Shown here one piece after another: positions 8,743 through 17,235 of a stretch of 35,098 bases of DNA. The DNA comes from Janthinobacterium sp. GTDB taxonomy: Bacteria > Pseudomonadota > Gammaproteobacteria > Burkholderiales > Burkholderiaceae_D. Each line of letters begins with the position of its first letter. Position 1 is the stretch's first letter. The position numbers and the translations under genes are program-made. The notes under the pieces were generated by a model that was given only the letters and a program-made list of their open reading frames with translations, was not told the origin of the DNA and did not search any database. The stretch is from contig JANXSQ010000237.1 of NCBI GenBank assembly GCA_025356595.1, positions 1 to 35,098 on the forward strand, given 5' to 3'.

Positions 8743-9618
8743 ATGACGAATATTACTAAGACAGATCAAGCTGTGCAGCATCAAATACTCGATTCCTGTC
8801 TGTTGGGCCGGCCGGTTCATTTGCTGCACATTTTCGCCGCCCAGTTGCGCGAGGATCTGGCCACGGCGATGCGCCTGCCGATGAGCCGCCGCTACTGGGG
8901 CGCCTATCAGGTCGACGCCGTGGCCTTCAGCCGCGTCGAGGCCGAGGAGCCGCAGGGCCGCTGGCTGAGCTTCTCCGGCGCCGCCGGCCAGGTGGGGTTT
9001 TCGCTGGAGCGCCAGGTGCTGCTCGGCGTGCTCAATTTCCGTTACGGGCGCAGCGGCGCGAAGGCGCCCGAGGCGGTCGATCCGGCCACGGTGCGCGTCA
9101 CCGCCACCGAGGAGCGCCTGGCCGTCGCGCTGGGGCAGCAACTGGTCGCCGCCCTGTTGACGCGGGTGCGCAGCAACCTCGCCGCGGTGGCCAAGGCGGC
9201 CCCCGGGGCGATGGGCGAACTGCGCGCCCAGCCGGGCGTGCATCCGGTGCGCGGCGGCTGGATCGTCAGCGTCAGCGTCAGCGACGTGGCCGCCGGCGCG
9301 CGCGGCCAGTTCTGGTTTTCGCTCGACAAGGCCGGCATGGCCGATGTCCTGCACGGCCTGCTGCCCGAGCGCGAGCAGGCCAAGAAGGCGCTGAAAAGCG
9401 TGCGTCCGCTGGCCTCGCGCCTGCAGGTGACGCTGGAGGGGCGCCTGGTCAGCAAGGAAGTGCAGTTGGGCGCCTTGTTCGACCTGCGCGTCGGCGACGT
9501 CATTCCGGTCAGCCTGAACCGCACCGACGTGATGCTGGCCGATTCGCGCCTGTTCACGGCCGCCGTGTCCGAGCACAAGGGCAAGCTCTGTTTAACCTCA
9601 TTTGAAGATGTCGAATAA
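8743..9618 (+). CDS. fliM: Flagellar motor switch protein FliM, divergent and short (LfiM-like)
   Basis: The product has 291 residues against about 330 for typical FliM. FliM forms most of the C-ring and in primary systems carries an N-terminal CheY-P binding peptide ending EIDALL. Here the N-terminus reads MTNITKTDQAVQHQIL, with no such motif, and the usual GGxG segment of the middle domain is not seen. The C-terminal SpoA domain is recognisable (VTLEGRLVSKEVQLGALFDL, then VGDVIPVSLNRTDVMLAD). No clear ribosome binding site precedes the ATG. It heads the plus-strand fliMNPQR-flhBA operon. The identity follows from the SpoA end and from fliN being next. Confidence 0.85.
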   Translation: MTNITKTDQAVQHQILDSCLLGRPVHLLHIFAAQLREDLATAMRLPMSRRYWGAYQVDAVAFSRVEAEEPQGRWLSFSGAAGQVGFSLERQVLLGVLNFRYGRSGAKAPEAVDPATVRVTATEERLAVALGQQLVAALLTRVRSNLAAVAKAAPGAMGELRAQPGVHPVRGGWIVSVSVSDVAAGARGQFWFSLDKAGMADVLHGLLPEREQAKKALKSVRPLASRLQVTLEGRLVSKEVQLGALFDLRVGDVIPVSLNRTDVMLADSRLFTAAVSEHKGKLCLTSFEDVE

Positions 9619-9620
9619 TT

Positions 9621-9989
9621 ATGAATATGAACGAAACCAACCAGAGTGAGGGGATGCTGGGCGATCTCGCCGACGACATGATCATCGATCAGGTCAGCGA
9701 CATCAGCGACGTCTCGAGCGCGCGCACGCGGCGCGACATTCCGCAGATGATGCGCAAGATCCCCGTCACGCTGACGCTGGAGGTGGGCTCGGCCCGCATC
9801 TCGCTGCAGGAGCTGATGGCCATCGGCCCGGACAGCGTCATCGAACTCGACATGCTGGCCGGCGAGCCGCTGGTCATCAAGGTCAACGGCACGCCGATCG
9901 GCCGCGCCGAAGTGGTCGTCGCCGGCGAGAACTACGGCTTGAAGGTCATCGACCTGGACGGCCTGAACCTCGACATGATGACCTCATGA
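9621..9989 (+). CDS. fliN: Flagellar motor switch protein FliN (LfiN-like)
   Basis: The product has 122 residues. FliN forms the lower rim of the C-ring and docks FliH-FliI. The C-terminal SpoA domain is complete: RKIPVTLTLEVGSARISLQE, then GPDSVIELDMLAGEPLVIKV and IGRAEVVVAGENYGLKVIDL. The N-terminal 40 residues are acidic and unstructured (GDLADDMIIDQVSDISD), as usual. The ATG at 9621 follows the fliM stop by 2 bases with no strong Shine-Dalgarno sequence, so translation is probably coupled to fliM. A second ATG at 9627 is an alternative start. The stop overlaps the fliP start as ATGA. Confidence 0.94.
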   Translation: MNMNETNQSEGMLGDLADDMIIDQVSDISDVSSARTRRDIPQMMRKIPVTLTLEVGSARISLQELMAIGPDSVIELDMLAGEPLVIKVNGTPIGRAEVVVAGENYGLKVIDLDGLNLDMMTS

Positions 9990-10753
9990 CGCTGGTGTTG
10001 TGCGGCGCCGCGCGGCGCCGCGTTGTCGGCGCGGTGGCCCTGGCGGCGGCCTTGCTGTGCCTGGCCGCCCCGGCCGGCGCCGTCGATCTGCTGGCCGGCA
10101 TCGTGCCCGGCGCGAAGACCGATCTGACGGTGAAGACGCAGATCCTGGTCGTCATGACGCTGCTCGGGCTGCTGCCCGTGATGGTCATGATGATGACCAG
10201 CTTCACCCGTTTCGTCATCGTGCTGTCCCTGCTGCGCCAGGCCCTGGGCCTGCAGCAGGGCTTGCCCAGCCGCATCGTCACGGGCGTCGCGCTGATCCTG
10301 ACGCTGCTGGTGATGCGCCCCATCGGCGACCAGATCTGGAGCGAGGCCTTCGTGCCCTACGACAAGGACAAAATAGGCCTGGAGGAGGCGCTGAAGATCG
10401 CCGAGAAGCCGCTCTCGCGCTTCATGCTGGCGCAGACCAGCAAGGCCGCGCTGGCGCAGATCGCCCACCTGGCCGGCGAACCGGCGGCCACCAAGCCGGC
10501 CGAGCACGCGTTCACGGTGAAACTGGCCGCCTTCGTGCTCAGCGAGCTCAAGACCGCCTTCCAGATCGGCTGCCTGCTTTTCATTCCCTTCCTGGTCATC
10601 GATCTGGTGGTGTCCTCGGTGTTGATGGCGATGGGTATGATGATGCTCTCGCCGCTGGTGATTTCCCTGCCCTTCAAGCTGCTGCTGTTCGTCCTCGTCG
10701 ACGGCTGGACCCTGACCGTGAACACCCTCGTCACCAGCGTGCAGGCCTACTGA
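9986..10753 (+). CDS. fliP: Flagellar export gate protein FliP (LfiP-like)
   Basis: The product has 255 residues, the usual FliP length. FliP5-FliQ4-FliR1 make the core channel of the flagellar type III secretion gate. The N-terminus looks like a cleavable signal peptide (RRRVVGAVALAAALLCLAAP, ending AGA), a known FliP feature. The family signature is present (MMMTSFTRFVIVLSLLRQAL; FQIGCLLFIPFLVIDLVVSS; SVLMAMGMMMLSPLVISLPF). No fliO gene precedes it; FliO is the assembly helper of FliP in many primary systems and is often absent elsewhere. The stop TGA shares one base with the fliQ ATG. Confidence 0.96.
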   Translation: MTLVLCGAARRRVVGAVALAAALLCLAAPAGAVDLLAGIVPGAKTDLTVKTQILVVMTLLGLLPVMVMMMTSFTRFVIVLSLLRQALGLQQGLPSRIVTGVALILTLLVMRPIGDQIWSEAFVPYDKDKIGLEEALKIAEKPLSRFMLAQTSKAALAQIAHLAGEPAATKPAEHAFTVKLAAFVLSELKTAFQIGCLLFIPFLVIDLVVSSVLMAMGMMMLSPLVISLPFKLLLFVLVDGWTLTVNTLVTSVQAY

Positions 10754-11025
10754 TGCTGACCCCCGATGTCGCCGTCGATCTGGTCGTCGAGGCCCTGCGC
10801 CTGGTCATGCTGCTGGCCGTCGTGCTGGTGGTGCCCGGCCTGATCACCGGCCTGCTGGTGGCGCTGGTGCAGGCGGCCACGCAAATCAACGAGCAGACCA
10901 TGAGCTTCCTGCCGCGCCTGCTGGTGACGCTGCTGGCGATGATACTCATGGGGCGCTGGATGACCGGCTACCTGATGGATTTCTGCGTCTCCATTTTCCA
11001 GCGCGCGGCCACCCTGGTCGGCTAG
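10753..11025 (+). CDS. fliQ: Flagellar export gate protein FliQ (LfiQ-like)
   Basis: The product has 90 residues with two membrane helices (RLVMLLAVVLVVPGLITGLL and LPRLLVTLLAMILMGRWMTG) joined by the conserved loop VQAATQINEQTMSFLPR. This matches FliQ in length (89 residues is typical) and motif. It forms the outer ring of the FliPQR gate in the inner membrane. The start overlaps the fliP stop (TGATG). The frame is open upstream inside fliP, but this start alone gives a normal FliQ N-terminus (MLTPDVAVDLVVEAL). A 12-bp gap separates it from fliR. Confidence 0.95.
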   Translation: MLTPDVAVDLVVEALRLVMLLAVVLVVPGLITGLLVALVQAATQINEQTMSFLPRLLVTLLAMILMGRWMTGYLMDFCVSIFQRAATLVG

Positions 11026-11037
11026 CGCGGCGCATCC

Positions 11038-11820
11038 ATGGAAGAGGTGATCACCCAGCTGCTGCCGACACTGACGGCCTTGTGGTGGCCGTTCTGCCGC
11101 ATCCTGGCGATGCTGACGGCGGCGCCGGTGATCGGCGACTCCATGACGCCGGTGACGGTGCGCGTGCTGATTTCGCTGGTGCTGGCGATCCTGATGCTGC
11201 CGATGAGCAAGGGCATGGCCCCCATCGACCCGTTTTCCCTGCACGCCGTCGCCGCCACCGTCGAACAGGCGGTGATCGGCGGCGTGATGGGCTTGGCCTT
11301 CCATTTCGCCATGTCCGTGATCGCCGTGCTGGGCTACCTGGTGTCGAGCCAGATGGGTCTGTCGATGGCCGTCATGAACGATCCCGTCAACGGCAACTCC
11401 TCGGACGTCGTGTCGGCCCTGATGTCGATTCTCAGCATCATCGTCTTCTTCGCCATCGACGGCCACCTGGTGCTGGCCGGCGTGGTCGGCGCCAGCTTCC
11501 GGGCCTGGCCGCTGGGGCAGGGCTACGGACCGCTGCTGCTGCAGACGGTGGCCTACAACGTTTCCTGGATTTTCGCTGCGGCGATGTTGCTGGCCATCCC
11601 GATCGTCTTTTCCACGCTGGTGGTGCAACTCGGCTTCGGCTTCCTGAACCGCGTGGCGCCGTCGCTGAATCTGTTTTCGCTGGGCTTCTCGGTGATCACC
11701 CTGTTCGGTCTGTTGATGTTGAGCCAGATCGTGCGTTTCGTGCCCGAACACTATATCTCGATGACCAATCGCGTGCTGGAGATGTTGCAGCAGCAGATGC
11801 GGGTGGCCGGCCATGGCTGA
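11038..11820 (+). CDS. fliR: Flagellar export gate protein FliR (LfiR-like)
   Basis: The product has 260 residues with about six membrane segments, typical for FliR. Recognisable parts are RILAMLTAAPVIGDSMTPVT near the N-terminus, EQAVIGGVMGLAFHFAMSVI in the middle and the segment SLNLFSLGFSVITLFGLLML near the end. FliR completes the FliPQR channel and contacts FlhB. It overlaps flhB by 8 bases (the flhB ATG is at 11813), so translation is probably coupled. In primary betaproteobacterial loci fliR and flhB are usually in separate operons; the fusion here supports a secondary-system type of cluster. Confidence 0.95.
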   Translation: MEEVITQLLPTLTALWWPFCRILAMLTAAPVIGDSMTPVTVRVLISLVLAILMLPMSKGMAPIDPFSLHAVAATVEQAVIGGVMGLAFHFAMSVIAVLGYLVSSQMGLSMAVMNDPVNGNSSDVVSALMSILSIIVFFAIDGHLVLAGVVGASFRAWPLGQGYGPLLLQTVAYNVSWIFAAAMLLAIPIVFSTLVVQLGFGFLNRVAPSLNLFSLGFSVITLFGLLMLSQIVRFVPEHYISMTNRVLEMLQQQMRVAGHG

Positions 11821-12952
11821 TTCGAGCACCGGCGACAAGACCGAAAAGGCTTCCCAGCAGAAGCTGCGCAAGTCGCGCGAAGAGGGCCAGGTGGTGCGCT
11901 CGCGCGACCTGTCGACGGCGATCGGCATCCTGGTCAGCCTGAAGCTGCTGGTCTGGCTGGTGCCGGGCTATCTGCAGGACTTCCGGGAGTTGTTCGCCAT
12001 GAGTTTCGTCGCGCTCAGCAGCGAGGGCGCGCTGGAGAACGCCCTGTCGGGCATCTTCATCAGCGCCGTCGGCCTGTTGGTGAAGATGCTGCTGCCGCTG
12101 TTCGTGGTGCCGTTCTCCATCATGCTGGGCTCGATGGTTCCCGGCGGCTGGGTGATCAGCACGAAGAACTGGGCGCCCAAGTTCGAGCGCCTCAGCCCGG
12201 CCAAGAACCTCGGCCGGCTGCTGCAGCCGAAGCACGCCTTCGAATTGATGACCTCGATCGCCAAGGCCGGCGTGCTGGGCTGGGTGCTGGTGCACGTCAG
12301 CCGCTCCTCGCTGAGCGGGTACGTCGACCTGCAGCATCAACCCATGCTGCAGGCGATGACCCAGGGCGCGGCGCTGATGATGGACGGCCTGATGTCGCTG
12401 TGCGCCGTGTTTATCTTCTTCGCGCTGATCGACGTGCCGGCCCAGGCCTTCTTCTTCGCCAAGGGCCAGCGCATGAGCAAGCAGGACTTGAAGGAGGAGC
12501 ACAAGAGCAGCGAGGGCCGGCCCGAGGTGCGCCAGCGCATCCGCCAGCTACAGCAGCAGATCGGCCGGCGCAGCGTGCGCAAGACGGTGCCGACGGCCGA
12601 CGTCGTCATCGTCAATCCCGAGCATTACGCCGTCGCGCTGAAGTACGACGCCGGCCGCGCCGAGGCGCCCTTCGTCGTCGCCAAGGGCGTCGACGAAATG
12701 GCCCTGTACATCCGCCAGGTGGCGCGCGAGCACGGCGTCGAGACGCTCGAACTGGCGCCGCTGGCGCGGGCCATCTACAACACCAGCCAGGTGCAGCAGC
12801 AGATTCCCGTCCAGCTCTACCAGGCGGTGTCGCAGGTGCTGAACTATGTGCTGCAATTAAAAGCTTTCCGTTCTGGGCAGCGCGCTGCCCAGCCACAATT
12901 TCCCAACGGGGTGGTCGTTCCATCCCACCTGAGTGAGGTTTCGCCGACATGA
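11813..12952 (+). CDS. flhB: Flagellar export switch protein FlhB with NPEH cleavage site (LfhB-like)
   Basis: The product has 379 residues. FlhB controls the change of export specificity from rod/hook to filament by self-cleaving its cytoplasmic domain. The N-terminus (GDKTEKASQQKLRKSREEGQ) matches the family signature, and four membrane segments follow. The cleavage motif, normally NPTH, is NPEH here (residues 268-271, bases 12614-12625), followed by YAVALKYD as usual. Asn and Pro, which take part in the cleavage chemistry, are kept. A short extra C-terminal tail (from about residue 350) is not part of the core domain. The stop overlaps the flhA start as ATGA. Confidence 0.95.
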   Translation: MADSSTGDKTEKASQQKLRKSREEGQVVRSRDLSTAIGILVSLKLLVWLVPGYLQDFRELFAMSFVALSSEGALENALSGIFISAVGLLVKMLLPLFVVPFSIMLGSMVPGGWVISTKNWAPKFERLSPAKNLGRLLQPKHAFELMTSIAKAGVLGWVLVHVSRSSLSGYVDLQHQPMLQAMTQGAALMMDGLMSLCAVFIFFALIDVPAQAFFFAKGQRMSKQDLKEEHKSSEGRPEVRQRIRQLQQQIGRRSVRKTVPTADVVIVNPEHYAVALKYDAGRAEAPFVVAKGVDEMALYIRQVAREHGVETLELAPLARAIYNTSQVQQQIPVQLYQAVSQVLNYVLQLKAFRSGQRAAQPQFPNGVVVPSHLSEVSPT

Positions 12953-15036
12953 ATTTCCTGAACCGCGTGGTCGCCGAACTGCGCCGCCACAAGTTCGCTA
13001 CGCCACTGTTCCTGCTGGTGATTCTGGCGATGATCATCCTGCCGCTGCCGCCGGTGCTGCTCGATGTGCTGTTTACCTTCAACATCGTGCTGGCCCTGAT
13101 CGTCATCCTGGTCAGCGTCTCGGCCAAGCGGCCGCTGGACTTCTCGGTGTTCCCGACGGTGATCCTGGCGACGACGATGATGCGCCTGACGCTGAACGTG
13201 GCCTCGACCCGCGTCGTGCTGCTGCACGGCCATACGGGCACGGGCGCGGCCGGCCAGGTCATCGAGGCCTTCGGTAACGTCGTCATCGGCGGCAATTTCG
13301 TGGTCGGCATCGTGGTCTTCGTGATCTTGATGATCATCAACTTCGCCGTCGTCACCAAGGGCGCCGAACGGATCTCCGAGGTCTCGGCGCGCTTCACCCT
13401 GGACGCCCTGCCGGGCAAGCAGATGGCCATCGACGCCGACCTGAACGCCGGCCTGATCAACCAGGAGAAGGCCCAGATGCGGCGCCTCGACGTGGCCGCC
13501 GAGGCCGACTTCTACGGCGCCATGGACGGCGCCTCGAAGTTCGTGCGCGGCGACGCCGTCGCCAGCATCCTGATCCTGATCATCAACATGGTCGGCGGCG
13601 TCGCCATCGGCGCGCTGATGCACGACCTGTCCTTCGGCGACGCCTTCCGCCAGTACGCCCTGCTGACCATCGGCGATGGCCTGGTGGCGCAGATTCCGGC
13701 GCTGTTGCTGTCGGCCGCGGCGGCGATCCTGGTCACCCGCATCAGCGATTCGGGCGACTTCGAACAACAGGTGGCCGGCCAGGTGCTGACCTCGCCGACG
13801 GTGATCTTCAGCGCCTCCGGCATGATGGTGGCGCTGGCGTTGATCCCGGGCATGCCGTGGCTGATGTTCATGACCTTCGCGGCCGTGCTGGGCTTCGTCG
13901 CCTGGCGCCTGAGCAAGCAGGTGAGGGGCCCGGCGCCGAGCAATATGGAGGCCATCGAGGCGGCCCTGAACGAGAACCGCCTGCCGGAACTGGACTGGAA
14001 TCAATTGCCGGCCGTGCAGGCGATGTCGGTGACGCTGGGCTACAAGCTGGTGGGCATGATCGACAAGACCCAGGGCGAGCCGCTGAACAAGCGCATCAAG
14101 GGCGTGCGCCAGAGCCTCAGCGAGGCGATGGGCTTGTTGCTGCCGCCCATCAACGTGCGCGACGACTTGGCGCTGAAGCCCTCGCAGTACGCGATCGTCC
14201 TCAGCGGCAGCGTGGTGGCCCAGGCCGAGGTGCTGGCGGACCGCCTGATGGCGATCCCGTCGCCCACCGTGTACGGTCAGCTGGACGGCATCCCCGGCAT
14301 CGAACCGGCCTACGGCATGCCGGTGACCTGGATCGAAATGGGCGAGAAGGCGCATGCCCTGGGCCTGGGCTATCAGGTCATCGAGGCGCCCAGCGTGATC
14401 GCCACGCACGTCTCGAAAATGGTGCGCGAGTATCTGCCGGAACTGTTCTGCCACGAAGACGTGCCGGCCCTGATGGAGCGCCTGACAGCCCTGTCGCCGA
14501 AGTTGGCCGGCGCCCTCGACAAGGCGCTCACCCACACCCAGTTGCTGCGCGTGTTCCGCGTGCTGCTGGCCGAGAACGTCTCGCTGAAGGATATCGTGCC
14601 GATCGCCACGACCCTGCTCGACAGCGCCGAGAGCACCAAGGATCCCATCCTGCTGGCGGCCGAGGTGCGCTGCGCGCTGCGCCGGCAGATCGTCAGCGGC
14701 CTGTTCGGCCAGCGCGTCGAGATGCAGGCCTTCAACCTGGGCGGCGAGCTGGAGAACATGCTGCTGGGATCGCTGAACCAGGCCCGCCAGAGCGGCAAGG
14801 TGGTGTTGGACAACTATCCGATCGATCCGCATTTGCTCTCGCAGTTGCAGCTGAACATGCCGGTGGCGCGCGAACAGATGAAGCAGCAGGCGACGCCGCC
14901 GCTGCTGCTGGTGCTGCCGCAGATCCGCCCGCTGCTGGCGCGTTACGCGCGCCTGTTCGCGCCCGGCCTGCACGTGCTGTCCTACAATGAAATTCCGGAA
15001 AACCGCGAAGTGAGCATCATCGGCACCGTCGGCTAG
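12949..15036 (+). CDS. flhA: Flagellar export protein FlhA (LfhA-like)
   Basis: The product has 695 residues, the usual length. FlhA forms the nonameric export ring whose membrane part conducts protons and whose cytoplasmic part docks chaperone-substrate complexes. About eight membrane helices fill residues 20-320. The FHIPEP family signature is present (ATTMMRLTLNVASTRVVLLH), as is the loop with ERISEVSARFTLDALPGKQM and AIDADLNAGLINQEKAQMRR. The cytoplasmic domain follows (YGMPVTWIEMGEKAHALGLG; EVSIIGTVG at the end). It is the last gene of the plus-strand arm and converges with the gene at 15095. The 58 bp between them hold no clear terminator; GGGCGGCGGATCCCG occurs twice there (15052 and 15103). 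Confidence 0.97.
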   Translation: MNFLNRVVAELRRHKFATPLFLLVILAMIILPLPPVLLDVLFTFNIVLALIVILVSVSAKRPLDFSVFPTVILATTMMRLTLNVASTRVVLLHGHTGTGAAGQVIEAFGNVVIGGNFVVGIVVFVILMIINFAVVTKGAERISEVSARFTLDALPGKQMAIDADLNAGLINQEKAQMRRLDVAAEADFYGAMDGASKFVRGDAVASILILIINMVGGVAIGALMHDLSFGDAFRQYALLTIGDGLVAQIPALLLSAAAAILVTRISDSGDFEQQVAGQVLTSPTVIFSASGMMVALALIPGMPWLMFMTFAAVLGFVAWRLSKQVRGPAPSNMEAIEAALNENRLPELDWNQLPAVQAMSVTLGYKLVGMIDKTQGEPLNKRIKGVRQSLSEAMGLLLPPINVRDDLALKPSQYAIVLSGSVVAQAEVLADRLMAIPSPTVYGQLDGIPGIEPAYGMPVTWIEMGEKAHALGLGYQVIEAPSVIATHVSKMVREYLPELFCHEDVPALMERLTALSPKLAGALDKALTHTQLLRVFRVLLAENVSLKDIVPIATTLLDSAESTKDPILLAAEVRCALRRQIVSGLFGQRVEMQAFNLGGELENMLLGSLNQARQSGKVVLDNYPIDPHLLSQLQLNMPVAREQMKQQATPPLLLVLPQIRPLLARYARLFAPGLHVLSYNEIPENREVSIIGTVG

Positions 15037-15094
15037 GCGGCGCGCGGGGCAGGGCGGCGGATCCCGCTCCCGCTCGCTCCCGTCCGCCGTCCGG

Positions 15095-16222
15095 CTACGC
15101 CTGGGCGGCGGATCCCGGCTGTTCCATGGACGCCGGCTGCGCCGCGCCGTCGTGCTGCGCGGGCTCCTCCAGCTCCAGCTCCAGCTCGAACTGGAAGGAC
15201 TCCTCCAGTTCCGCGTCGGGCGCCAGATCGGGCTCGAGCGCCAGCGGCGCCTGCTGCAACTGCAAACTTTGTTCCTGCACGAATGCGACCTGATCCTGAT
15301 CGAGCGCGGCCACGGCGTCCTCTTGCTCGTCGAGCTGGGGCGCTTGCGTCAGCAGCAGGGCCACCTCGGCCATGGCGCGGAACACTGGCAGGGACAGCGA
15401 TGCCGCCGCCTGCATGGGAAAGTTACTGTGGATGCGGCCGCCGTGCAACTCTTGATTGACGCGGCAGCGCACCACGCGCAAGCCGGCCCGGGCGATCACC
15501 TCGGCCAGTTGCGGCAACAGGCGGCGCAGATGCAGCAGGGCGTCCGTTTCGCTGGCCGCCAGTTCGAGCAGGATGCCGTCGGCGACGGGCTCCATCTGGA
15601 TCAGCACGCGGCCCCGCTCGGGCAGCATCAACTCCAGGCGCAGCGCGACCTTGCCGCGGCGCCGTTTCGGCGCCGTTTCTTCCTCGTCGGGATCGCTGGC
15701 CAGCACGCGCAGCATCAATCTTTGGCCGCCCCAGCCGTAGACGGCGAAGCGCCAGGCCTCGGCGTCCATCGCCAGCGGCGGACGGGCGCCTTCGCGCAGC
15801 GTCGCCTGGTTTTGCTCGGCCATCAGGATGTTGCCGGGCACATGTTGGCCGCGCGCCTGCTCCTGCAGCGCGGCGTACTGCTCGCCATAGGTTTTCACCA
15901 TGACCCGCCAGGAGGCGGCCAGCGTGGCCGGATTGGGCACTTGCCAGACCAGTTGGCGACTGAAAAATAATTGGTTTTCCTGCATGGCGCTGCTGTCGTG
16001 CGGCGTCGCGTCGGGACCCAGCGTGGCGGCCAGGCTGGCGAAGGCTTGTTCCTGGGCGCGCGCGGCGCCGGCGCCGGCATCGGGCGCGGCGGCCATATAG
16101 GGGCCCAGGGCCACGAGAGGGCGGACGATGTCGGCGGCCAGCGGGGTGGCGTTGCTGACGTCGAGGCGTTGGGTGATCAAGGGCGCCAGGTTGATCGCCG
16201 GGGGAAGTCGGTCTATTGCCAT
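15095..16222 (-). CDS. FliK-C-like flagellar-associated protein of uncertain function
   Basis: The product has 375 residues. I do not firmly recognise it. Residues about 190-260 (KVALRLELMLPERGRVLIQM, then ADGILLELAASETDALLHLR and RAGLRVVRCRVNQEL) resemble the C-terminal Flg_hook fold of FliK: a strand, a Gly turn, a strand, a long helix and a last strand. The C-terminal 85 residues are Gln/Glu-rich and acidic (SFQFELELELEEP). The start at 16222 is chosen because GGGAG lies 7 bases before it. A longer start at 16261 would lie inside the flagellin terminator and has no ribosome binding site. It converges with flhA and follows flagellin 1. A separate FliK is already present at the left edge, so this could be a second ruler-like protein or something else secreted by the system. 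Confidence 0.55.
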   Translation of the reverse strand: MAIDRLPPAINLAPLITQRLDVSNATPLAADIVRPLVALGPYMAAAPDAGAGAARAQEQAFASLAATLGPDATPHDSSAMQENQLFFSRQLVWQVPNPATLAASWRVMVKTYGEQYAALQEQARGQHVPGNILMAEQNQATLREGARPPLAMDAEAWRFAVYGWGGQRLMLRVLASDPDEEETAPKRRRGKVALRLELMLPERGRVLIQMEPVADGILLELAASETDALLHLRRLLPQLAEVIARAGLRVVRCRVNQELHGGRIHSNFPMQAAASLSLPVFRAMAEVALLLTQAPQLDEQEDAVAALDQDQVAFVQEQSLQLQQAPLALEPDLAPDAELEESFQFELELELEEPAQHDGAAQPASMEQPGSAAQA

Positions 16223-16247
16223 CGGGTTGCTCCCATGTGGCAGGGGT

Positions 16248-16278
16248 AAAAAAAAAGCCAACCGGCGTTGCGGTTGGC
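16248..16278 (-). terminator. Rho-independent terminator of flagellin 1
   Basis: On the minus strand, an 8-bp stem (GCCAACCG with CGGTTGGC, 16257-16264 and 16271-16278, 6-base loop) is followed by nine Ts (16256-16248). It lies 43 bases after the flagellin stop. Confidence 0.85.
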
Positions 16279-16284
16279 CCTGGT

Positions 16285-16312
16285 TTTTCCCGACCCCGCA
16301 GGGTCAGGAAAA
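16285..16312 (-). terminator. Second strong hairpin after flagellin 1
   Basis: TTTTCC-N-GACCC (16285-16296) pairs with GGGTC-N-GGAAAA (16301-16312) around a 4-base loop, giving a nearly continuous 12-bp stem only 8 bases after the flagellin stop. It may protect the abundant flagellin mRNA 3' end or act with the terminator that follows. Confidence 0.55.
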
Positions 16313-16320
16313 GTGAACCA

Positions 16321-17187
16321 TTATTGCAGCAGGGACATGACCATCGAGGACATGCTGTTGCTTTGTTTCAGCATCGCGGTGCCGGCTTGCAGCAGCATCT
16401 GGCTGGAGGTCATGGTCGAGCTTTCTGTGGCGAAGTCGGCGTCCATGATGCGGCCGGTGGCGGCCTTGGTGTTGTTGCTGATGTTCATCAAGTTGGTGTT
16501 GATGTGGTCCAGGCGGTTGGCGGTTGCGCCGATGCTCGAACGGACCGTGCTGACATCGTTGATGGCGGTTTTCAGTTTGTCGATCATGAGCGATGCGGAA
16601 GCGCCAGAGGTGCTCAACTCGGTACCGGCGACGTTAGGTGCCAGGTAGTTTGTCGACGCGGCGGTCAGGCTGGCTTCGAGCGTGGTGCCGACTTGGGTCG
16701 ACAGGTCGACGCTCATGGTTTCGCTTGAGCTGGCGCCGATCTGGAATGTCATCGCGGAAGCCAAGGTGCCCCCTTTCAGCAATGCGGCGCCGCCGAAGGT
16801 GGTGTTGTTCATGACGTTGTTCAACTCGGTGCCCAGCGCGTCGAATTCGGATTGCATGGCGTCCCGATCGGCCTGGGTCGAGGACGCATCGGCGCCCTGG
16901 GTTGCCAGATCCTTCATGCGCACCAGCATGTTGCTTACTTCGTTCAGCGCGCCGTCGGCGGTCTGCAGCATCGAGGTACTTTTTTGGGTGTTCAACATGG
17001 CCATGCCCATGCCGCTGGTCTGTGCTTTCAGACGCGTTGCGATCTGCAGGCCGGCGGCGTCGTCCATCGAGGAGTTGATGCGGAAGCCGGTGCTCAGGCG
17101 CGTCATCGAGGTCGACAGCGTTTGCTGAGTCTTGGCGATGGACGATTGTGCGGACAGGGCGGCGTTGTTGGTGTGAAGGCTCAGCAT
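16321..17187 (-). CDS. fliC: Flagellin 1 (LafA-like), compact
   Basis: The product has 288 residues. The N-terminal D0/D1 part is clear (MLSLHTNNAALSAQSSIAKT; TRLSTGFRINSSMDDAAGLQ), as is the C-terminal part (IDKLKTAINDVSTVRSSIGA; MLLQAGTAMLKQSNSMSSMV). The two are separated by only a short middle (GGAALLKGGTLASAMTFQIG), so the variable outer D2/D3 domains are essentially missing. Such short flagellins starting MLSLHTN are common in lateral-type systems. An AGGAG lies 7 bases before the ATG. The gene has its own 136-bp upstream region with a block shared with flagellin 2 and fliD, and a double hairpin after the stop, indicating a monocistronic, highly expressed unit. Confidence 0.95.
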   Translation of the reverse strand: MLSLHTNNAALSAQSSIAKTQQTLSTSMTRLSTGFRINSSMDDAAGLQIATRLKAQTSGMGMAMLNTQKSTSMLQTADGALNEVSNMLVRMKDLATQGADASSTQADRDAMQSEFDALGTELNNVMNNTTFGGAALLKGGTLASAMTFQIGASSSETMSVDLSTQVGTTLEASLTAASTNYLAPNVAGTELSTSGASASLMIDKLKTAINDVSTVRSSIGATANRLDHINTNLMNISNNTKAATGRIMDADFATESSTMTSSQMLLQAGTAMLKQSNSMSSMVMSLLQ

Positions 17188-17235
17188 GAGATAACTCCTG
17201 GTAGGGTGGGTTCGATTCGGAGCAGCGTTTGTTTG

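Noticed and set aside
16222-16261. Longer N-terminus of the FliK-C-like protein
   Set aside because: It lies inside the flagellin 1 terminator hairpin and has no ribosome binding site, whereas 16222 has GGGAG.
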